From assembly GCA_902489445.1 (NCBI GenBank), contig CABTZX010000008.1:1-57975 (forward strand): a stretch of 57,975 nt of DNA, read 5' to 3'. The stretch is from an uncultured Bacteroidales bacterium (GTDB taxonomy: Bacteria > Bacteroidota > Bacteroidia > Bacteroidales > Porphyromonadaceae). The translations under genes and the position numbers were made by a program. This document shows positions 34,632 through 43,452 of this stretch, one piece after another (within the stretch, counting starts at the first letter, position 1; each line of letters starts with the position of its first letter). The notes under the pieces are model-generated. The model saw nothing but the letters and a program-made list of their open reading frames with translations, had not been told where the DNA came from and ran no database searches.

Positions 34632-35774
34632 TTAGCGCGTGCGTTCCCACGGGATGAGGCGCTGGGCGCGCAGATAGTTGGCGGTGCGCGATAGCGGTCG
34701 GGCGAGCGGAATGCCCAGCATTTCCGGTATCAGTAGCGTTTTGATGGTTCCTTTTACCGGAGCGGAGGCAACTTGCCCGATAGTTAGCTTGGGGAAGCGT
34801 GGGTTGCGGAGCGTTTTGCGGTTACCGAATGCCATTACGCCGCCCACCGCTATTCGGGCGCGTCCGGCCAAAGCGGCTTGCTGCAGGCGGTGCCTATCCA
34901 AGGGCGGTAGCGCGTTGTTGTGCTTTTCCTCTTCGCTCGGCGCCATAGCATCGGATTCGGGCGCAGCCACCATTCGCTCAATGCGCTCCAGGACGATTTG
35001 CCCCTCAAGGAAGCGTTCCAAATCGATATTCTCCGTTATGGAGGCGGTATTCACGTAATAATGGTAGACCGGTTCGGCATCATTCATTATATAGATGCGC
35101 GGACGGTTGTACAGTAGTAGGAGCGTTAGTATATACCTATCTTCGAGGAAGTTCAGTCGTTCCACCTCTTCCAAGCGACGTAGCACCGTTTCGTTGAGCA
35201 TGCTTCGGCGGATCATCTTGTTCCACAGGCCCGAATGAATGTAGCCTCGCAGGATTTCCTCAAAAAAGAGCTGCCCGTCGATTGCCCCTTTGATACCTAA
35301 GCGCGCCAATCGGTAATCATAAAGGCGTGCTTCCATATCTTGCGGCAGCATTTGGCCATCGGATTGGCGTATTCGTTGGAAAGGTGCCAGCACGAAATCG
35401 GCGTTTTGTGCCTCCATTGTTTCTATAAGGCGGCGATAGGCTCCCTCAGGCACCACATCATCCGGATCGCAGTGAATCAGATAATTGCCCGACGCGTGGC
35501 GCAATCCGAGCGTACGTGCCGAAAGCACTCCTCCGTTCGGCTGATGAAAAACGCGTATTTCGCCGGGGAATTGCGAGGCGAGCCGGTCGCATAGCTCCGC
35601 GGAGCCGTCCGTGCTGCCATCGTCCACCAGCAACAGTTCCACAGGAACGCCTTGGCGCAGCACGCTCAGCACGGCGCGTTCCAATACGTCGCCCACATTA
35701 TAGATAGGCATCACAACCGATACCAACGTACCGGGCGCGTCAGTTTGGCTTTGCAGCGGATTTGCGGTGCACAT
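34632..35774 (-). CDS. Glycosyltransferase family 2
   Basis: This 380-residue GT-A-fold transferase has VSVVMPIYNVGDVLERAV (about 18-35), LLLVDDGSTDGSAELCDRL (47-65), NGGVLSARTLGLRHASG and the metal motif HCDPDDVVP (near 103-111). The C-terminal 120 residues are Arg-rich and amphipathic and may rest on the membrane. It overlaps the flippase gene by 35 bases and is the last gene of the HU-flippase-GT2 run. Its composition is core-like. The array and the tviC promoters separate it from the rest of the locus. Confidence 0.88.
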   Translation of the reverse strand: MCTANPLQSQTDAPGTLVSVVMPIYNVGDVLERAVLSVLRQGVPVELLLVDDGSTDGSAELCDRLASQFPGEIRVFHQPNGGVLSARTLGLRHASGNYLIHCDPDDVVPEGAYRRLIETMEAQNADFVLAPFQRIRQSDGQMLPQDMEARLYDYRLARLGIKGAIDGQLFFEEILRGYIHSGLWNKMIRRSMLNETVLRRLEEVERLNFLEDRYILTLLLLYNRPRIYIMNDAEPVYHYYVNTASITENIDLERFLEGQIVLERIERMVAAPESDAMAPSEEEKHNNALPPLDRHRLQQAALAGRARIAVGGVMAFGNRKTLRNPRFPKLTIGQVASAPVKGTIKTLLIPEMLGIPLARPLSRTANYLRAQRLIPWERTR

Positions 35775-37032
35775 AAAAGATTTGCAACAAAAGAAAGACT
35801 AATTCCACCACACCGGCGAGCACTAACGCGAGCGCCACGGAGGCGGCCGAGCGGTGTATGCTGACAGCTATATAGCCAATGGCTGCCAGCGATGCCAAAC
35901 TGACCAATTGATTGATGAATACTGTCCGGTATCGGCCCGTTGGAATCAGCACTAAATCAATGAGAAAGCCCGAAAACATCCACACCACCAAAAGCGATGC
36001 CAGTATAATTAAGATGGGTTGTGCCACCGGTACCAGTTCCTTGCCGGCAAACAGGCGCACAATCCAGCCGCTGCACAGCATGAGTGCAATCATGCCGGTA
36101 ACGCCTACAATCAATTCCTTGCGGAGAATTCGCTTAGCGCGGTCGAGGGAGAAGCGCTGCACCAAGTTGGGGAAGAGCGCCGCGTGCAACGAGCGGATCG
36201 CTATGTTGGCGGCGGTCATCACCTTGTAGGCAAGGTCAAAGGCGGCAAGTTCACTCATTCCCAGCAGAATGCCGATGGCGTTGTTCATCCCCATTATCTT
36301 AATGGTGTTGACCATATTGGAGAAAAAGAGCGGCGTCGCTTCGCGCGTATAAAGGCGTAGCGTGCCGAGCGAAACCCGCTTTATCGCGATCCGCTCCTTG
36401 CGAAGGACGTACAGCAGCGAGCCGAGCATGGCGAGGAACGTCGTTACCGAGGCGCACAGCGCATACACAGCCACATCCTCCTTGCCGGTAACAAACAGCA
36501 CCACGCCTACCAGTAGCAGTACTTTGGCGGTAAACTGTATGATCAGGTTCACGCGATTCTTTTGGATCGCCTGATAGTACCACGCGGTGGAGAGCACGTT
36601 GATGGGAATCATCAGGGCGAGCGCCGCGTAGAGCGCCAAATGTTCCCTAAAGAGCGGAATGGCCAGCACAAGCCCCATATAGAGCGCCGTACCTGCGAGC
36701 GCAATCAACCCCTTGCCGGCAAGAATGGCGGATAGCACTTCGCTCTTAAGCCGCTTATCGTTATTGCCGTCCGCTACCGCCACGTACTTGGCACCCACGG
36801 TATCGTATCCGAAGGCAACCAACGCCAAAAAGTAATTGACAAACGAGAAAGCAAAGACAAAACTACCGTAGCTTTCCGCCCCCAGGCGACGGATCAGCAG
36901 CGGATACAGTACGAGCGAAAACGCTGTATTGAGGAACGAAATGAGCGTCATGGAGAAAAAGTTCTCCATAATCCGCCCGTTCCGCCGCAATAGAGCGACG
37001 TTGCCCGTGATTATTGCCTTTAACCGACCCAC
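35740..37032 (-). CDS. Polysaccharide flippase (Wzx/RfbX family), second copy
   Basis: This is a 430-residue membrane protein with about 12-14 helices of the polysaccharide transporter family. The opening MENFFSMTLISFLNTAFSLVLYPLLIRRLGAESYG (from about residue 22) is typical of RfbX, so translation may start at that internal Met. It lies 12 bases after the HU-like gene and overlaps the GT2 gene. Unlike the flippase at 27964 it is GC-rich, so the two have different origins and may serve different glycans. Confidence 0.88.
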   Translation of the reverse strand: MGRLKAIITGNVALLRRNGRIMENFFSMTLISFLNTAFSLVLYPLLIRRLGAESYGSFVFAFSFVNYFLALVAFGYDTVGAKYVAVADGNNDKRLKSEVLSAILAGKGLIALAGTALYMGLVLAIPLFREHLALYAALALMIPINVLSTAWYYQAIQKNRVNLIIQFTAKVLLLVGVVLFVTGKEDVAVYALCASVTTFLAMLGSLLYVLRKERIAIKRVSLGTLRLYTREATPLFFSNMVNTIKIMGMNNAIGILLGMSELAAFDLAYKVMTAANIAIRSLHAALFPNLVQRFSLDRAKRILRKELIVGVTGMIALMLCSGWIVRLFAGKELVPVAQPILIILASLLVVWMFSGFLIDLVLIPTGRYRTVFINQLVSLASLAAIGYIAVSIHRSAASVALALVLAGVVELVFLLLQIFYVHRKSAAKPN

Positions 37033-37044
37033 CGCAGCGAGGGT

Positions 37045-37434
37045 TTACCGGACGTTGTCCTCTGCTCTTTCGAAGTTGAGATCGAACTGTTTGAGCTTTT
37101 TGGACGGCAGATAGGATACGTGTACGTTGCGAATATCCCGTTGCGCCACAAATTTGCGCGGCGCATCAAATCCCTTGCTCCCAAAGGTGAGCCGGAAATT
37201 GCCCAAATCGCCCATCTGAACCGAGTAGCCCTGCTCCAAATAGAACCGGAGCATATCGGTGAGCGCCGTTACCAAGCCCACTATATCGCCGGAGGAAAAG
37301 GCGGTAACCTTTTCCAACTGTTGCACCAGCTCCTCAAACGTTACGGTACCGCTCGTTAGGGGCAGTATCCGATATTTCTCTTTGCCCGCCTCCTTGCCCA
37401 CGGCAACACGTTGCTTTACGATTTTGTACTGCAT
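37045..37434 (-). CDS. HU-family DNA-binding protein (HU-related, long form)
   Basis: This 129-residue protein belongs to the Bacteroidetes HU-related group (longer than the 90-residue HU). The fold is recognisable: N-terminal strand MQYKIVKQRVAVGKEAGKEKYRI, helices VTFEELVQQLEKVTAFSSGDIVGLVTALTDML (around 30-61), then QGYSVQMGDLGNFRLTFGSKG and a basic tail. It bends or organises DNA. It is first in a run with a flippase and a GT2 gene. In Porphyromonas gingivalis a capsule-linked HU gene influences capsule transcription, so a local role is plausible. Its leader contains a 22-bp-spaced palindrome array. Confidence 0.85.
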   Translation of the reverse strand: MQYKIVKQRVAVGKEAGKEKYRILPLTSGTVTFEELVQQLEKVTAFSSGDIVGLVTALTDMLRFYLEQGYSVQMGDLGNFRLTFGSKGFDAPRKFVAQRDIRNVHVSYLPSKKLKQFDLNFERAEDNVR

Positions 37435-37510
37435 CTTCTATGCTCTTTATATAGGTCGTTTCAGCTCTCTGTTCCCCTGCTAACGGAGGCCTCCTCCTAT
37501 GGGAACGGAA

Positions 37511-37620
37511 AAAAGTCTATAGGGTATGCGAAAAAACTCTATAGACTTTTCCCAAAAACTCTATAGACTTTTCCCAAAAACTCTATAGACTTTTCTCAGA
37601 AACTCTATAGACTTTTCTCG
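37511..37620. repeat. 22-bp-spaced palindrome array, copy 3
   Basis: Cores GTCTATAG at 37515 and CTCTATAG at 37537, 37559, 37581 and 37603 are exactly 22 bp apart (five units). The idealised unit AAAAGTCTATAGACTTTT is a complete palindrome followed by CCC or CTC. The array lies between the divergent HU-like and relA genes, just downstream of the minus-strand -7 box at 37625, so it would be in the HU mRNA leader and can form repeated hairpins. Confidence 0.93.
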
Positions 37621-37624
37621 GATA

Positions 37625-37632
37625 CAAAGGTA
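37625..37632 (-). promoter_or_regulatory. Promoter -7 box for HU-like gene
   Basis: TACCTTTG on the minus strand, immediately outside the 22-bp array. Transcription from here would cross the whole array before reaching the HU start at 37434. No clear -33 element is seen. Confidence 0.5.
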
Positions 37633-37724
37633 CGAAAATTCCGTTTGCATCGGAAGCGCCTGCGGAAAGGTCCCAAAGCAGGGCGGCTTGGAGGGGGAAC
37701 AAACCGCTTTCGGCATTATATGGT

Positions 37725-37732
37725 TATATTTG
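37725..37732 (+). promoter_or_regulatory. Promoter -7 box for relA
   Basis: TATATTTG matches TAnnTTTG and ends 32 bases before the ATG at 37765. This supports the ATG over the GTG codons at 37750 and 37756, which would leave almost no leader. Confidence 0.55.
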
Positions 37733-37764
37733 CGCACGGTATGGATTAGGTGTGTGTGAATACG

Positions 37765-39981
37765 ATGACGCAGCAGGAAAAAGAGGAACAGCTGATAAAA
37801 GCTAAATACGACGAGCTGATCGATGCCTATTTGGCGAGCAACCATCGCCGTAAGGTGGAACGCATCGAAAAGGCGTTTAACTTCGCCAAAAAGGCACATG
37901 AGGGCGTGCGCCGGCGTAGCGGTGAGCCGTATATACTGCACCCGCTGTCGGTTGCCGTAATCGTTTGCAAGGAGATGGGGCTCGGCTCCACCAGTATTGT
38001 ATGCTCGTTGCTGCACGATGTAGTGGAGGATACCGAGTACACCGTGGAGGATATACGCGCTCTGTTTGGTGATAAGGTGGCGCAAATCGTGGAGGGGCTC
38101 ACCAAAATAAGCGGCGATCTGTTTGCTGACCGCAAGTTGGAGAGCGCGCAGGCGGAGAACTTCCGCAAACTCATTATCACGATGAACGACGATATACGCG
38201 TCATTCTGATCAAAATTGCGGATCGGCTCCACAATATGCGCACTTTGGATGCCATGCCGGAGCGCAAACAGCTCAAAATAGCGGGCGAAACGCTCTTTGT
38301 ATATGCGCCCATAGCACACCGTTTGGGGCTGTTTGCCATCAAAACCGAGCTGGAAGAGCTCAGCTTCAAAATAGAGCACCCCGAGGAGTATGCCGAAATA
38401 AGCGAAAAGATACGCAACAGCGAGGCGCAACGCAGCGAACTGTTTGAGCATTTTGCCGCGCCACTGCGCGAACGATTCGACGCCATCGGGCTAAAGTACG
38501 AGATCCGTACCCGCGTGAAAAGCTGTTACTCCATTTGGCGTAAGATGGAACAGAAGAAAATCCCCTTTGAGGAGGTTTATGATCTGTTTGCCGTTCGCAT
38601 CGTTTTTGAGTCCGATGAGTCGGTTAGCGATAAAAATCGCTGCTGGCAGATCTATGCCATCATCACCGATATATACCGCGTGAAGCCGGATCGTATACGC
38701 GATTGGGTCAGCAACCCCAAGAGTAACGGCTATCGCGCCCTGCACCTCACCGTGATGGGCTCCGACGGCGCCTGGGTGGAAGTACAAATACGCAGCCGTA
38801 TGATGGACGAAATTGCCGAATTGGGCGTTGCCGCGCATTGGAAGTACAAGAACGATACCATTGAAGAGGACTCCGAATTGGAAAAATGGCTCGAAACCAT
38901 TCGCAAAATATTGGAACATCCCTCGCCCGATGCGATGGACTTCCTCGATACCATCAAGCTAAACCTCTTTAACGACGAAATAAAGGTATTTACGCCAAAA
39001 GGCGATACCATTACGCTGCCGCAGGGCGCTACGGCGCTGGACTTTGCCTACGCCATACACGAGGAAATAGGCATGCACTGCATCGGTGCCAAGGTAAATC
39101 ACCGATTGGTACCGCTCAGCAGTCCGCTACAAAACGGCGATCAGATCTCCGTTATCACCAGTGCGAAGCAATTCCCCGTGCCGGAGTGGCGCAACTACGT
39201 AACTACCGGCAAGGCAAAGAGCTTTATTGATCTATACCTACGCAGGCAACGGCGCGATTTGGCGGCGAAAGGCGAGAAAAAAGTAGTAGAAGTATTCCGC
39301 AACGACGGACTTACCGTTACGGCAAGCGAGTTGGACCGCGTAGCCAACTACTACAATTACCACAAACGCGAGGACTTTTTCTACGCCGTGGGGCAAGGAT
39401 TGGTCTCGCTGCCTGAGAGTTTCAAAAAGTTCGCTAAGGAAGGCGACAAAAAAGATTTCTTCTCCCGGCTGTTCGGCTCCTCACGCCGTAATAAGGATTT
39501 CCGCAACAATGCAGCCGAAAATGCGCCCGATGCCACAAAATGCTACGTTCTGGAGGAACATGACTTCAAAACAAACTATACCATTGCCGATTGCTGTCAT
39601 CCCATTTACGGGGACGAAACCATCGCTTTTATCAATCCTCAGGGCGACGTGGTGTTACATAAGCGCAGCTGCCCGGTAGCAACTCGGCTGAAAAGTAGCT
39701 TCGGAAACCGCATAGTGCAAACCGAATGGGGGGATCACTCCCACAGTTTGTTCGAAGGAAGGATTCAAATCAAAGGATTGGATTCTACCGGTATCCTCAA
39801 CTCAATAGTGCAAAACATTGCTGAGGACTTCAATTTGAGCATCACTAAGGTGGATATGGAATCGCGCGATGGTATTTTTGGCGGTACCATCACGCTGATG
39901 GTGCACGATACCGATACCATCAAGCGCGTGTGCGAAGGTTTGCGCGCCAATCCCTCTATAACGGAAGTGACCCGCATCTAA
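37765..39981 (+). CDS. relA: Bifunctional (p)ppGpp synthetase/hydrolase (RelA/SpoT)
   Basis: It makes and degrades the stringent-response alarmone (p)ppGpp. The 738-residue protein has the four standard parts: an HD hydrolase domain (HDVVEDT at about 84-90, with an upstream His in LHPLSVA), the synthetase domain (YRALHLTVMG and EVQIRSRMMDEIAELGVAAHW), a TGS domain (FTPKGDTITLPQGATALDFAYAIH) and a C-terminal ACT domain (IQIKGLDSTGILNSIVQNIAED). Hydrolase residues look intact, so it is probably bifunctional. The ATG at 37765 is chosen from the promoter position; the frame is open from GTG 37750. It diverges from the HU-like gene and converges on the next gene. Confidence 0.94.
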   Translation: MTQQEKEEQLIKAKYDELIDAYLASNHRRKVERIEKAFNFAKKAHEGVRRRSGEPYILHPLSVAVIVCKEMGLGSTSIVCSLLHDVVEDTEYTVEDIRALFGDKVAQIVEGLTKISGDLFADRKLESAQAENFRKLIITMNDDIRVILIKIADRLHNMRTLDAMPERKQLKIAGETLFVYAPIAHRLGLFAIKTELEELSFKIEHPEEYAEISEKIRNSEAQRSELFEHFAAPLRERFDAIGLKYEIRTRVKSCYSIWRKMEQKKIPFEEVYDLFAVRIVFESDESVSDKNRCWQIYAIITDIYRVKPDRIRDWVSNPKSNGYRALHLTVMGSDGAWVEVQIRSRMMDEIAELGVAAHWKYKNDTIEEDSELEKWLETIRKILEHPSPDAMDFLDTIKLNLFNDEIKVFTPKGDTITLPQGATALDFAYAIHEEIGMHCIGAKVNHRLVPLSSPLQNGDQISVITSAKQFPVPEWRNYVTTGKAKSFIDLYLRRQRRDLAAKGEKKVVEVFRNDGLTVTASELDRVANYYNYHKREDFFYAVGQGLVSLPESFKKFAKEGDKKDFFSRLFGSSRRNKDFRNNAAENAPDATKCYVLEEHDFKTNYTIADCCHPIYGDETIAFINPQGDVVLHKRSCPVATRLKSSFGNRIVQTEWGDHSHSLFEGRIQIKGLDSTGILNSIVQNIAEDFNLSITKVDMESRDGIFGGTITLMVHDTDTIKRVCEGLRANPSITEVTRI

Positions 39982-39992
39982 CCTCCGCGCTT

Positions 39993-40847
39993 TTATCGGC
40001 GCGTGACGATAACGTGCATGCGTCGCGTGCTTTGGAAAGAGAGATTTAGCAGAAGCGCTTTTTGGGTGCCGGTTGATTTATCGCTAATAGTTCCGCTGAT
40101 CGGGTAGCCGCTCTTGCGTTCCATTTGGTAGGTAAAGTTTCCCTTTCGGTTTAGTGCCATCTTCTTATCTTTCACGCGTTCGCTAAATTGGCCCTGGATG
40201 GTAGCTTTTGTATCGGTTACGGAGGTCAGCTTGGACGTGACGCTATTCCCAGCTCCATCGCTCTTCTTTCTCTGTTCATCAATAGCAGCCGCTTGTGGTG
40301 CATAAGCTCGCGATACGGCATCCTGCAATAGGTCGATAATTCGTTTTGAAGTATCATCCCCCGGAACTTGTACCGGCTTAAAATAGGGCGTAAGTACGGC
40401 TATTACCGAGCTTCCGCGTAATTCGTCCGGTTTTAGTGCATCCGAAAGGGCTTGATTGGCTTCCTTTTCGTATTTGCCTATTCCGGCGGTTTTCATGGAT
40501 ACATTTACTTTATTTACGGTGCATTTTACGCGATAATTTGCCCCCTGAATGCCTAATACCTGTAGGGTGATGCCGTACTCTTCGCTCGTGTTAAAGGTAG
40601 CTTTGCCCACGATCGGTATTGTTGTCGTTGTTAGGGAGTTTATTTTCACCCCAATTCCCAGCCTATCCCCCTCCTTGAGCTGTAAACGGATATCGTATTT
40701 CTCCTGAGCCGATAAAGCCGTGCATACGCCAAAGAGCGGTAGAATTAGGCAGCAAAAAACGAAAAGCCGCCTAAAAGCAACCAAACGGATGCTTCCGAAA
40801 AACAGATTAATCTGCCGAAACAAAGTACTTTCACTCCTCAACAACAT
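39993..40847 (-). CDS. Secreted or periplasmic protein of unknown function
   Basis: This is a 284-residue exported protein. The start at 40847 is chosen because GGGAGGAAAA (40854-40863) lies just upstream and the -7 box at 40873 would put longer forms outside the transcript. A signal peptide ends near LFGVCTALSAQ, with likely cleavage before Gln-Glu-Lys-Tyr. The mature part is beta-rich: EGDRLGIGVKINSLTTTTIP, then YRVKCTVNKVNVSMKTAG, a helical EKEANQALSDAL stretch and SGYPISGTISDKSTG. The pattern resembles Bacteroidetes secreted DUF6263-like proteins, of unknown role. It converges on relA with an 11-base gap holding only a weak CGCGC/GCGCG hairpin. Confidence 0.75.
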   Translation of the reverse strand: MLLRSESTLFRQINLFFGSIRLVAFRRLFVFCCLILPLFGVCTALSAQEKYDIRLQLKEGDRLGIGVKINSLTTTTIPIVGKATFNTSEEYGITLQVLGIQGANYRVKCTVNKVNVSMKTAGIGKYEKEANQALSDALKPDELRGSSVIAVLTPYFKPVQVPGDDTSKRIIDLLQDAVSRAYAPQAAAIDEQRKKSDGAGNSVTSKLTSVTDTKATIQGQFSERVKDKKMALNRKGNFTYQMERKSGYPISGTISDKSTGTQKALLLNLSFQSTRRMHVIVTRR

Positions 40848-40872
40848 AGTAACTTTTCCTCCCATATTACAA

Positions 40873-40880
40873 CAAATGTA
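40873..40880 (-). promoter_or_regulatory. Promoter -7 box for secreted unknown
   Basis: Minus-strand TACATTTG matches TAnnTTTG and lies 26 bases upstream of the ATG at 40847, with the ribosome binding site between them. Confidence 0.55.
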
Positions 40881-41067
40881 GAGAATAATCCGCAACTGTT
40901 GTATCGCTCATCGTCCGCGTAGTGCTCTTCTTAACACAAAAGCCATCCAAACGTAACAAATGCCCCATAGAACCCGAGCGAAACTTATATACCTACAGCC
41001 CGATCGATTGAACTCGATGCCTCAACAAGGTAAGCAAGCGCGAAACCCCCGTATGCGCGTTTTTCGC

Positions 41068-41075
41068 TACTTTTG
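41068..41075 (+). promoter_or_regulatory. Promoter -7 box for pdxH operon
   Basis: TACTTTTG matches TAnnTTTG and is 69 bases before the pdxH start. No -33 element is evident. Confidence 0.45.
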
Positions 41076-41143
41076 CGGTAGAAAGTGCTTTCGGGATAGG
41101 CTCGTCCACCCGAAAGGTATGGGTTAAGGAGAAAGGAACAAAG

Positions 41144-41794
41144 ATGAGTGAGGATCTGCATTTGGAGAATGTCAGGCGGGAGTATACGAAGCATTCGCTG
41201 ACGCGACGCGATATGCCGCAGAATCCCTTTGATTTGGTGGATCAATGGATTGAGGACGCTTTTAAGGCAAAAGCCTTAGAGCCTACGGCACTAATTGTAG
41301 CTACCTCTACACCGGATGGGCATCCCAGCGTGCGTACTGTACTACTGAAAGAGGTTCTGAACGAAGAAATCATTTTCTATAGTAATTACGAAAGTAGAAA
41401 AGGACAGCAGATGGCGGCCAATCCGCACGTGGCGGTCACCTTTTTGTGGCACGAAACGGAGCGGCAAATCCATATCGAAGGCACGGTTCGGCACTTGGAA
41501 CCGGAGCTGAGCGATGCTTATTTCAGGAAACGCCCCTATACGAGCCGCGTGGGAGCTCGCATTTCACCGCAAAGCCGTCCTATCCCTAATCGTGAATACA
41601 TAATGGTTCAGTTCGCAAAGGAATCGCTCAAATATGTAGGGCGTCCGGTACCGCGCCCCGATACGTGGGGCGGATTTGCCGTAAAGGCGAGCAGAATTGA
41701 GTTCTGGCAAGGCCGAGCAAGCCGTCTGCACGACCGCTTTCTGTACCAAAAGCAGGAGGACGGAAGTTGGTCGATTGAACGAATTGCCCCTTAA
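41144..41794 (+). CDS. pdxH: Pyridoxamine 5'-phosphate oxidase
   Basis: This FMN enzyme oxidises pyridoxine/pyridoxamine 5'-phosphate to PLP, the cofactor of the aminotransferase in the glycan locus among many others. The 216-residue protein has RTVLLKEV (about 65-72), FYSNYESRKGQQMAANP for FMN binding, the substrate region YFRKRPYTSRVGARISPQSRPI and the C-terminal signature EFWQGRASRLHDRFLY. Oxygen is the usual electron acceptor; how it works in an anaerobe-like genome is open. It is first in a run with tsaB, etfB, etfA and the dehydrogenase. Confidence 0.95.
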   Translation: MSEDLHLENVRREYTKHSLTRRDMPQNPFDLVDQWIEDAFKAKALEPTALIVATSTPDGHPSVRTVLLKEVLNEEIIFYSNYESRKGQQMAANPHVAVTFLWHETERQIHIEGTVRHLEPELSDAYFRKRPYTSRVGARISPQSRPIPNREYIMVQFAKESLKYVGRPVPRPDTWGGFAVKASRIEFWQGRASRLHDRFLYQKQEDGSWSIERIAP

Positions 41795-41807
41795 ATCTGT
41801 TATAGGA

Positions 41808-42530
41808 ATGATGAACGAAAATGAGCAGACAAAGAGCCCCGTATTACTCTGCATTGAAACCACTGCGGAGGTTTGTTCCGTTGCTTTGATACAAGGCGCG
41901 GAGCTGATTGGGGAATGGGAGAGCGAACCGGGGCGTAATCACGCCGCTACAATTGGCTCGTTTGCGCAAAAAGCTCTACAGAGTGCCCGATCAGCAGGGC
42001 TCAAGCTTGATGCTATTGCCGTAAGCGAAGGCCCGGGAAGCTATACCGGATTGCGCATCGGAGCATCGTTTGCCAAAGGATTGGCATTCGGTTGCGATAT
42101 TCCCATTATAGCTGTTTCCACACTACGCAGTATGACTGACGGCTTCACGGAGGGGCTTACCTATGCTCCTGACGCTCTTTTTTGCCCAATGATCGATGCG
42201 GGACGTATGGAAGTCTATACCGCTCTGTACCAAACGAACGGAGCGGTGGAAACAGAGGAGCAGGCAATGATCGTTGACGAAGCAAGCTTTTCCGATCAGT
42301 ATGCCCAAAGGGAGGTCTACTTCTTTGGTAGCGGTGCCGCTAAATGCAAGGATGTGATCAAATTGACCAATGCTCATTTTGATGCATACGCACCGCATGC
42401 ACGCGACTTACGTAAGGAGGCTCTCGCCGCTTTTAGCAAAGAACATTTCGTTGATACGGCGTATTGGACCCCTAACTATCTGAAGCCCTATATCGCCAAA
42501 AAGGCAAAAAACAAGGTTTTGAACCGATAA
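41808..42530 (+). CDS. tsaB: tRNA threonylcarbamoyladenosine biosynthesis protein TsaB
   Basis: TsaB is the non-catalytic partner of TsaD in making the t6A base next to the anticodon of tRNAs that read ANN codons. The 240-residue protein has the ASKHA-type fold: LLCIETTAEVCSVAL at the N-terminus, GRNHAATIGS, and SEGPGSYTGLRIGASFAKGLAFG as the family hallmark. The frame is open upstream inside pdxH, but the ATG pair at 41808/41811, 13 bases after the pdxH stop, is the sensible start. tsaD and tsaE are not in the window. Confidence 0.93.
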   Translation: MMNENEQTKSPVLLCIETTAEVCSVALIQGAELIGEWESEPGRNHAATIGSFAQKALQSARSAGLKLDAIAVSEGPGSYTGLRIGASFAKGLAFGCDIPIIAVSTLRSMTDGFTEGLTYAPDALFCPMIDAGRMEVYTALYQTNGAVETEEQAMIVDEASFSDQYAQREVYFFGSGAAKCKDVIKLTNAHFDAYAPHARDLRKEALAAFSKEHFVDTAYWTPNYLKPYIAKKAKNKVLNR

Positions 42531-42558
42531 CCACAAACAAACACGAGTATAAACGAGT

Positions 42559-43425
42559 ATGAAAATAATAGTATTAGCCAAACAAGTGCCCGATACCCAC
42601 AATGTGGGGAAAGATGCCATGAAGGCAGACGGCACGGTCAATCGTGCGGCTCTGGAGGCAATCTTCAATCCGGAAGATTTGAACGCTTTGGAGCAAGCTT
42701 TGCGCATTAAAGATCAATACCCGGATACCCAAATTTCGGTTCTCACGATGGGACCGTTCCGCGCAGCCGATGTATTGCGCGAATCGCTGTACCGGGGGGC
42801 TGATGAAGGCTACCTGCTTACCGACAGAGCTTTTGCCGGTGCCGATACGCTTGCTACCAGTTACGCGCTCTCTATGGCGGTGCGTTACATCGGAATTCCT
42901 GATTTGGTTCTTTGCGGAAGGCAAGCCATTGACGGTGATACAGCGCAGGTTGGTCCGCAAGTTGCCCATAAATTAGGGATCAATGCGGTAACCTATGCGG
43001 AAGAAATAGAGGAAGTGGGCAAACAAGATATCGTTATCAAACGGCGATTGGAGCGCGGAGTTGAACGCGTTCGTGCCAAATTGCCCCTCTTGGTTACGGT
43101 AAATGGCTCGGCGGCGCCCTGTCGTCCGCGTCACGCCAAACTGTTACAGCGATTCAAATATGCGCTCGCTCCGTGTGAAATGGAGCAGGCGAGTGAGGAA
43201 AAACGCGCTTTGGTGGCCAAGCGCCCCTATTTGCAACTGCACGAACTTACCGCCGCAGGGGTCAATGCTGCCCCGGAACAGTGCGGATTGGCCGGTTCTC
43301 CCACAAAAGTTAAGACCATCCAAAACGTGGTATTCAAGGCGAAAGAGGCGTTACGTATAGATGCTTCCGAAGCCGGTATCAACGAGCTGGTGGCTTCGCT
43401 CATTGCGGAACGAATAATTGGATAA
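42559..43425 (+). CDS. etfB: Electron transfer flavoprotein beta subunit
   Basis: With EtfA it forms the heterodimer that takes electrons from acyl-CoA dehydrogenase. The 288-residue protein starts KIIVLAKQVPDT (2-13) and shows NPEDLNALEQALRIKD (around 37-52), the nucleotide loop LCGRQAIDGDTAQVGPQVAHKLG (about 116-138) and a C-terminal arm. It is followed after 27 bases by etfA and then by the dehydrogenase, a complete functional set. Whether the flavoprotein is of the electron-bifurcating kind cannot be decided here. Confidence 0.94.
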   Translation: MKIIVLAKQVPDTHNVGKDAMKADGTVNRAALEAIFNPEDLNALEQALRIKDQYPDTQISVLTMGPFRAADVLRESLYRGADEGYLLTDRAFAGADTLATSYALSMAVRYIGIPDLVLCGRQAIDGDTAQVGPQVAHKLGINAVTYAEEIEEVGKQDIVIKRRLERGVERVRAKLPLLVTVNGSAAPCRPRHAKLLQRFKYALAPCEMEQASEEKRALVAKRPYLQLHELTAAGVNAAPEQCGLAGSPTKVKTIQNVVFKAKEALRIDASEAGINELVASLIAERIIG

Positions 43426-43452
43426 CGGATTCTCCTTAGAACCATACAGAAT

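Noticed and set aside
37511..37620. CRISPR array
   Set aside because: Units are contiguous at 22 bp with no unique spacers, and no cas genes are present.
41697..41807. Longer N-terminus for tsaB starting inside pdxH
   Set aside because: The extra residues are the out-of-frame translation of pdxH; the family pattern begins after the ATG at 41808.
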